A stretch of 11,698 nucleotides of DNA from Undibacterium sp. (GTDB lineage Bacteria; Pseudomonadota; Gammaproteobacteria; Burkholderiales; Burkholderiaceae). Shown piece by piece: positions 7,981-11,698 of the stretch (positions are counted from its first letter, which is position 1; each line of letters begins with the position of its first letter). Where the stretch lies: contig JACMRF010000115.1 of NCBI GenBank assembly GCA_014376575.1, forward strand, positions 1 through 11,698, written 5' to 3'. The translations under genes were made by a program, and so were the position numbers. The notes beneath the pieces were generated by a model. The model ran no database searches. It saw only the letters and a list, made by a program, of their open reading frames with translations, and was not told the origin of the DNA.

Positions 7981-9770
7981 TTATCTTCCACTTGTAAAAT
8001 TGCCAAAAACGCTTCTTGAGGTATTTCAACGGATCCAACTTGCTTCATGCGTTTCTTGCCTGCCTTTTGCTTTTCTAAGAGTTTACGCTTACGGCTAATA
8101 TCGCCACCATAACATTTCGCCAAGACATTCTTCCTTAATGCCTTGACATTTTCGCGAGAGATGATATTTGAACCTATCGCAGCCTGGATAGCCACATCGA
8201 ACATTTGACGCGGAATAAGCTCTCGCATCTTGGCGGCGACCGCACGACCTCGATAATGACTATTGGAACGATGAACAATAATAGCTAAGGCATCAACTTT
8301 TTCACTATTAATCAAGATATCAACTTTAACAACATCCGCAGCGCGATATTCCTTAAACTCGTAATCCATTGACGCATATCCACGTGAAGTCGATTTAAGT
8401 TTATCAAAAAAATCCAAAACAATTTCAGCCATTGGCATTTCATATGTCAACTTAACTTGTCGGCCATGGTAGTTCATGTCCAATTGCACACCACGCTTTG
8501 ATGTACATAAAGTAATGACTGAGCCCACGTATTCCTGAGGCATGTACAAGTTAACATTAACGATTGGCTCTCGAATTTCTTCTACCTTTGACGGATCAGG
8601 CATTTTAGACGGATTATCAACTAACGATATGCTTCCATCGCCCATAACGACCTCATAGATAACGGTTGGAGCCGTTGTAATAAGATCCATATCAAACTCA
8701 CGCTCCAGGCGCTCCTGAACGATTTCCATGTGTAATAATCCAAGAAAACCACACCGAAAACCAAAGCCTAGCGCTTGAGAGACTTCAGGTTCGTACATCA
8801 ATGCTGCATCATTAAGCTTTAGCTTTTCCAAGGAATCGCGCAATGCGTCATATTGATTTGCTTCAACCGGAAATAATCCCGCAAAAACCTGAGGTTGAAC
8901 TTCTTTAAACCCAGGCAAAGCCTGAGTGGCTTGCTTGCCAACGATTGTAATTGTATCGCCAACCTTAGCCGATTTTAATTCTTTAATTCCAGCAATAATG
9001 AAGCCTACTTGCCCAGCAGAAAGTTGCGGTCGAGACAACGACTTGGGAGTGAACACACCAACACTCTCAACAATATGCTGGGCTTCGGTCGCCATAAACA
9101 ATATTTTATCTTTTGGTCGCAAGGTGCCATTAAAAATACGTACCAGCATTACAACACCAACATAGTTATCAAACCAAGAGTCAACAATTAATGCCTGCAA
9201 AGGCGCGTTAGGATCACCCTTAGGAGCTGGCACTTTAATGATTAAGGATTCCAAAACATCTTGCACACCCAAACCTGTTTTTGCAGAACAATGTACCGCA
9301 TCGGCGGCATCGATCCCAATGACTTCTTCAATTTCATTTACAGCATTCTCTGGGTCTGCCGAAGGCAAATCAATTTTATTCAAAACTGGCACGACTTCAA
9401 CACCAAGTTCTATAGCAGTGTAGCAGTTAGCAACAGTCTGCGCCTCAACACCCTGAGAAGCGTCAACTACAAGCAAAGCCCCTTCACAAGCAGACAGAGA
9501 GCGGCTAACTTCGTAGCTAAAGTCAACGTGGCCCGGAGTATCAATTAAGTTAAGATTATAGATTTCCCCATCTCGCGCTCTGTAAGATAGCGCAGCTGTC
9601 TGTGCCTTGATAGTAATTCCGCGTTCGCGTTCAATATCCATGGAATCGAGCACCTGCGCTTCCATTTCACGGTCAGACAAGCCTCCACACAACTGGATAA
9701 TACGATCTGCTAGTGTTGACTTACCATGATCAATGTGAGCGATGATAGAAAAATTACGAATGTTATTCAT
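7977..9770 (-). CDS. lepA: Elongation factor 4 (LepA GTPase)
   Basis: LepA/EF4 is a ribosome-bound GTPase tied to recovery of stalled or mis-translocated ribosomes and to 30S biogenesis. The 597-residue protein is full length. It has G1 AHIDHGKST (11-19), the switch [11 protein letters not shown]3 DTPGHVDF (77-84) and G4 NKID (131-134), EF-G-like domains II, III and V, and the unique C-terminal domain with [23 protein letters not shown]. The start at [16 protein letters not shown] matches the family. The bases before the ATG (TTTTTGTCTCCCTA) lack any Shine-Dalgarno sequence, which is odd for the first gene of a long operon. A terminator-like hairpin ends only about 24 bases upstream. Confidence 0.98.
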   Translation of the reverse strand: MNNIRNFSIIAHIDHGKSTLADRIIQLCGGLSDREMEAQVLDSMDIERERGITIKAQTAALSYRARDGEIYNLNLIDTPGHVDFSYEVSRSLSACEGALLVVDASQGVEAQTVANCYTAIELGVEVVPVLNKIDLPSADPENAVNEIEEVIGIDAADAVHCSAKTGLGVQDVLESLIIKVPAPKGDPNAPLQALIVDSWFDNYVGVVMLVRIFNGTLRPKDKILFMATEAQHIVESVGVFTPKSLSRPQLSAGQVGFIIAGIKELKSAKVGDTITIVGKQATQALPGFKEVQPQVFAGLFPVEANQYDALRDSLEKLKLNDAALMYEPEVSQALGFGFRCGFLGLLHMEIVQERLEREFDMDLITTAPTVIYEVVMGDGSISLVDNPSKMPDPSKVEEIREPIVNVNLYMPQEYVGSVITLCTSKRGVQLDMNYHGRQVKLTYEMPMAEIVLDFFDKLKSTSRGYASMDYEFKEYRAADVVKVDILINSEKVDALAIIVHRSNSHYRGRAVAAKMRELIPRQMFDVAIQAAIGSNIISRENVKALRKNVLAKCYGGDISRKRKLLEKQKAGKKRMKQVGSVEIPQEAFLAILQVEDK

Positions 9771-9793
9771 TAGGGAGACAAAAAGCCGATTAC

Positions 9794-9838
9794 AAAAAAG
9801 GCACTCAAAGCTGGGCGAATATCCCCAGGCGAGCGCCT
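9794..9838 (-). terminator. Terminator-like hairpin in the lepA leader
   Basis: On the minus strand AGGCGCTC (9831-9838) can pair with GAGTGCCT (9799-9806), giving eight pairs with one G-U. The span between the arms contains a second 5-bp stem CTGGG/CCCAG (9824-9828 with 9811-9815) with loop GATATTCG. Six T residues follow (9794-9799, the first being the last base of the stem). This has the shape of an intrinsic terminator. There is no room for a complete promoter between it and lepA, so lepA transcription from upstream must read through it. Confidence 0.6.
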
Positions 9839-9900
9839 AATGATTGGGTTACGCGGGCTATCATTTTACCGGATTTCAACCAGGAAAGCCCGAAATTCAT
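9805..9900 (-). CDS. Possible 31-codon leader peptide upstream of lepA
   Basis: An ATG at 9898-9900 opens a 31-codon frame ending at TGA (9805-9807), 34 bases before lepA. The frame continues in phase to upstream ATGs at 9952-9954 and 9958-9960, which would give up to 51 residues. The 31-residue form begins [17 protein letters not shown], has no Asp or Glu, carries two Lys and two Arg and could form an amphipathic helix. No good Shine-Dalgarno sequence precedes the short start. The stop codon lies in the downstream arm of the terminator-like hairpin, so a translating ribosome would prevent terminator formation. I recognise no homologue and the frame may be a chance one in a structured RNA. 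Confidence 0.25.
   Translation of the reverse strand: MNFGLSWLKSGKMIARVTQSLGARLGIFAQL
9827..9838 (-). promoter_or_regulatory. Alternative hairpin competing with the terminator
   Basis: The bases AGGCG-CT-CGCCT form a perfect 5-bp stem by themselves (loop of two, or a 4-bp stem with a loop of four). This uses the whole upstream arm of the terminator-like hairpin and part of the inner stem, so the two structures exclude each other. It may act as an anti-terminator or may be incidental self-complementarity. Confidence 0.25.
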
Positions 9901-9923
9901 ATTTTGAGTTTCGAGCGTAGCAC

Positions 9924-9936
9924 ATCGAATATCGAT
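9924..9936. repeat. Short inverted repeat at predicted lepA start site
   Basis: ATCGA-ATA-TCGAT is a perfect 5-bp-arm dyad that covers the start site predicted from the promoter at 9941-9969. Its position would suit an operator. The arms are short enough to arise by chance. Confidence 0.25.
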
Positions 9937-9940
9937 AATA

Positions 9941-9969
9941 ATATTATGGACCATTAACATTTATTGCAA
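9941..9969 (-). promoter_or_regulatory. Candidate promoter of the lepA operon
   Basis: The minus strand carries TTGCAA (9964-9969, 4 of 6 with the -35 consensus) and TAATAT (9941-9946, 4 of 6 with the -10 consensus) at exactly 17 bases spacing. The predicted start is near 9934, giving a lepA leader of about 164 bases. It begins 34 bases past the truA stop codon. The region is AT-rich, so the match is moderate evidence only. Confidence 0.45.
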
Positions 9970-10003
9970 AAACACATGCATTTAATATCAATGCCTACAT
10001 CAT

Positions 10004-10825
10004 CTAGGAAAAAAAGAATCCAGGCAGATTACATGCTGAACTTTGGGGCAAGTTCCATTTTTCATCATAATCAATTTTTGCGAGATACAAACCATCCGGC
10101 ATAAAAGTTGGGGCAGAAAGACTTCGGTTGCAACTTTGCAATAACTCCAATATCCAACCCGGTTTTTTTTTACTCAGGCCGACATATATTAACGCACCAA
10201 CCAAATTACGAACCATATGATGCAGAAAAGCATTTGCATGAAAACTTAATACAATAAGATCCTCGTTTTGTATGATTTTAATATCATACATATGCTTGAC
10301 TGGAGATTTCGCCTGACAAGATGCAGCTCTAAAAACTGTAAAATCGTGTTCTCCTATTAAATAATTTGCACCTTGACGCATCAAATTCACGTCGAGCGGC
10401 CGATATACCCAGCCCGCACGCTGAACCCATAACGGTGAACGAATAGCATTGTTATACAAAACATAATGATAAGTACGTGCATATGCACTAAATCGAGCGT
10501 GAAAATTATCATGTGCTTCGGGATCCAAAAAAGGCACCTCCTGAGCCCAGCAAACCGCAACTGATGGTGGCAAAAAAGCATTTACCCCGTTTACCCAAGA
10601 ATACATAGATCTGTTAAGTTTTGTATCAAAGTGAACAACTTGCTCAATCGCATGAACTCCGGCGTCTGTGCGACCAGCACAACTTGTTAAAACAGCACAT
10701 TTAGAAAATGCCGACAATGCATTCTCAAGAACATCCTGAACAGTTTTGCCGTTTGGCTGAGTTTGCCATCCATGCCAGCAACTACCATCGTATTGCACAC
10801 CAAAAACTATGCGCTTCAATTCCAT
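10004..10825 (-). CDS. truA: tRNA pseudouridine(38-40) synthase
   Basis: TruA converts uridines 38, 39 and 40 of the tRNA anticodon stem-loop to pseudouridine. From the chosen start the protein has 273 residues and opens MELKRIVFGVQYDGSCWHGWQ, the family N-terminus. The catalytic Asp is D54 in CAGRTDAGVHA. FHARFSAYARTYHY, the Cys/Lys-rich SCQAKSPVKH and the HHMVRNLVGAL motif follow. A longer reading frame to 10873 is rejected because its first 16 codons run through the fimV terminator, and AGAAG lies six bases before the ATG used here. An A9 tract at 10163-10171 encodes three lysines. It lies next to fimV, as in many betaproteobacteria, but is followed by lepA rather than by trpF. Confidence 0.96.
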   Translation of the reverse strand: MELKRIVFGVQYDGSCWHGWQTQPNGKTVQDVLENALSAFSKCAVLTSCAGRTDAGVHAIEQVVHFDTKLNRSMYSWVNGVNAFLPPSVAVCWAQEVPFLDPEAHDNFHARFSAYARTYHYVLYNNAIRSPLWVQRAGWVYRPLDVNLMRQGANYLIGEHDFTVFRAASCQAKSPVKHMYDIKIIQNEDLIVLSFHANAFLHHMVRNLVGALIYVGLSKKKPGWILELLQSCNRSLSAPTFMPDGLYLAKIDYDEKWNLPQSSACNLPGFFFS

Positions 10826-10841
10826 AAACAACTTCTTTGTG

Positions 10842-10847
10842 ATTATA
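10842..10847 (-). promoter_or_regulatory. TATAAT hexamer before truA
   Basis: A perfect -10 hexamer lies at the end of the fimV terminator T-run, 17 bases before the truA ATG. The -35 position at 17 bases spacing reads GCATTT, a poor match. A start near 10835 would give a leader of only about 10 bases, so this may be a chance consequence of the T-rich tract, or a weak promoter that supplies truA after fimV termination. Confidence 0.3.
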
Positions 10848-10881
10848 AAAAAACGGACCAACGCAAATGCCACGCCCGTTT
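10847..10881 (-). terminator. Intrinsic terminator of fimV
   Basis: On the minus strand AAACGGGC (10874-10881) pairs with GTCCGTTT (10851-10858), eight pairs with one G-U, around a 15-base loop. A run of seven T residues follows (10847-10853, partly inside the stem). It begins 13 bases after the fimV stop codon. This placement separates fimV from truA and supports the shorter truA start at 10825. Confidence 0.7.
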
Positions 10882-10893
10882 GTTAAAAAATTT

Positions 10894-11698
10894 CTACATT
10901 AAGTGGATCAACATATTTTTTGCTTTTTCGATCTGATCCCGCGTCCCACCTTTCAATACCTCGTCCAATAGCTCGCGAGCACCTTCTTTATCGCCAATTT
11001 CATGGTATGCCACGGCCAAATCAAGTTTAGTCGCCATTTCAGCGTTATAAGTTTGCTTTTCTTCTGGTGTTAACTCTAATTCAACATCTTTTGAATTCAA
11101 GTCAAGATTGATTCCGGACAAATCAAACTCGAATGCGCCAATTTGAGCTTCTAATTTAACATCTTGCTGATCTAGAGCATCAGTCGAGTCTAAATGTGGT
11201 AATGCTTCAATAGAAGCAGAATTAATTAACATTCCAGATGTTGACGCAGATTCAAAAGCAATTTCATTAACATTGGTTTGATCAGTGCTTACACTAACTT
11301 TGGATGAATCTTCTATTTTTGTACCTAATGAGTCTAATGTAATCCCATTATTATTTAACTGAAAATCAATTGTTCCAAAATCTACTACTGGATCTTCGTC
11401 AATTATTTTTTGCACCCTAGCTAAATTTTCTGGCAACAAAGGGCTTCCAAATTTATCCGCAGCCCCTGAATTTGGAATATCCAAATCAAAATCCAAACTA
11501 CCGATATCGAACGACTCGGCATCACTAGCCTTAATATTTATTGAGTCTTGCGTCGAGATTGCATCATCAGTCAAGCCTGAGGCAGTATCAATAATACTAA
11601 TTGACTCTAACATATCTTCAGAAAGGGAATTTCCAAGCAATGCTTCGGGATCAAGTTCCTCTAATGGCTGAGTACTCGCACCTAAACCAGAACCTATA
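10894..11698 (-). CDS. fimV: FimV-like protein, C-terminal part (5' end beyond window)
   Basis: The frame is open to the window edge with 267 residues visible, so the N-terminus (in the family a signal peptide, LysM peptidoglycan-binding domain and a membrane segment) lies outside. The visible part is strongly acidic and Ser/Asp-rich, as in the cytoplasmic part of FimV/HubP proteins, and ends in the FimV C-terminal TPR-like domain: about 58 residues with LDLAVAYHEIGDKEGARELLDEVL and a final helix IEKAKNMLIHLM. FimV/HubP proteins organise cell poles and promote type IV pilus assembly and twitching. A short motif of the form G-[ST]-[LI]-D-F-[DQ]-L occurs three times (one variant). The position just before truA supports the call. 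A TTG at 11638-11640 is not a start, because coding continues upstream. Confidence 0.88.
   Translation of the reverse strand, partial: IGSGLGASTQPLEELDPEALLGNSLSEDMLESISIIDTASGLTDDAISTQDSINIKASDAESFDIGSLDFDLDIPNSGAADKFGSPLLPENLARVQKIIDEDPVVDFGTIDFQLNNNGITLDSLGTKIEDSSKVSVSTDQTNVNEIAFESASTSGMLINSASIEALPHLDSTDALDQQDVKLEAQIGAFEFDLSGINLDLNSKDVELELTPEEKQTYNAEMATKLDLAVAYHEIGDKEGARELLDEVLKGGTRDQIEKAKNMLIHLM

Larger units (their letters stand above)
9794..9934 (-). ncRNA. Candidate structured leader RNA or small RNA
   Basis: A transcript from the predicted start near 9934 to the T6 tract at 9794 would be about 140 bases. It could form two composite stem-loops. The first has outer stem CGGGCT/AGCCCG (9887-9892 with 9854-9859) enclosing CC(U)GG/CCGG with loop UUGAAAU. 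The second is the terminator-like hairpin at 9799-9838. The local GC content is higher than in the flanking AT-rich bases. It could be an attenuated lepA leader, a stand-alone small RNA, or a coding leader. I recognise no Rfam family. Confidence 0.35.

Noticed and set aside
7838..8038. Minus-strand open frame across the lepA-lepB junction in a third frame
   Set aside because: It overlaps the 3' end of lepA and the 5' end of lepB out of frame with both and resembles neither family nor any other.
8926..9548. Plus-strand open frames opposite lepA
   Set aside because: They are antisense to a fully conserved GTPase gene and show no domain.
9861..9881. TTGAAA and TAAAAT as a lepA promoter
   Set aside because: Both hexamers exist on the minus strand, but only five bases separate them, which is incompatible with a sigma-70 promoter.
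10387..10581. Minus-strand open frame inside truA
   Set aside because: It is an out-of-frame shadow of truA.
10826..10873. Sixteen extra N-terminal codons for truA
   Set aside because: They run through the fimV terminator stem and T-run, and the family N-terminus begins at the ATG at 10825.

Overview
The window is an ordinary-looking piece of proteobacterial core chromosome, most likely from a betaproteobacterium of moderate to low GC (roughly low forties percent by eye). The gene order lepA-lepB-DUF4845-rnc-era-recO-pdxJ-acpS, a FimV-type protein directly upstream of truA, and uvrC-pgsA followed by tRNA-Gly are all arrangements familiar from that class. A member of the Nitrosomonadales is my inference, not something the sequence proves. 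Every gene lies on the minus strand, so the window is described here in transcription order, from high to low coordinates.

10894-11698: the 3' part of a fimV-like gene, open at the window edge and closed by an intrinsic terminator (10847-10881). 10004-10825: truA, tRNA pseudouridine synthase. 9771-10003: a non-annotated interval with a plausible sigma-70 promoter, a small dyad at the predicted start site, two composite stem-loops, a terminator-like hairpin with a U6 tail just before lepA, and a possible 31 to 51 codon reading frame that ends inside that hairpin. This is the most interesting part of the window.

2890-9770: a tight housekeeping run. lepA (EF4), lepB (signal peptidase I), a DUF4845 membrane protein, rnc (RNase III), era (ribosome-assembly GTPase), recO (recombination mediator), pdxJ (vitamin B6 synthesis) and acpS (ACP synthase) follow each other with 4-base ATGA or GTGA overlaps or gaps of about 22 bases. 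uvrC (987-2882) starts 7 bases after acpS and probably belongs to the same transcript. The functions mix ribosome quality and assembly (lepA, rnc, era), protein export (lepB), DNA repair (recO, uvrC) and cofactor and lipid metabolism (pdxJ, acpS, pgsA).

270-854: pgsA, after a 132-base gap with a hairpin and a weak promoter candidate. 1-228: a tandem array of tRNA-Gly(GCC) genes with a 112-base period, two complete copies plus the first bases of a third at the window edge. A perfect-hexamer sigma-70 promoter drives it, and its -35 box overlaps the pgsA stop codon.

No mobile elements, CRISPR arrays, phage genes or defence genes were seen. All complete core genes are intact with their catalytic motifs. 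The novelty, if any, is regulatory: the lepA leader region and the tRNA-Gly array.
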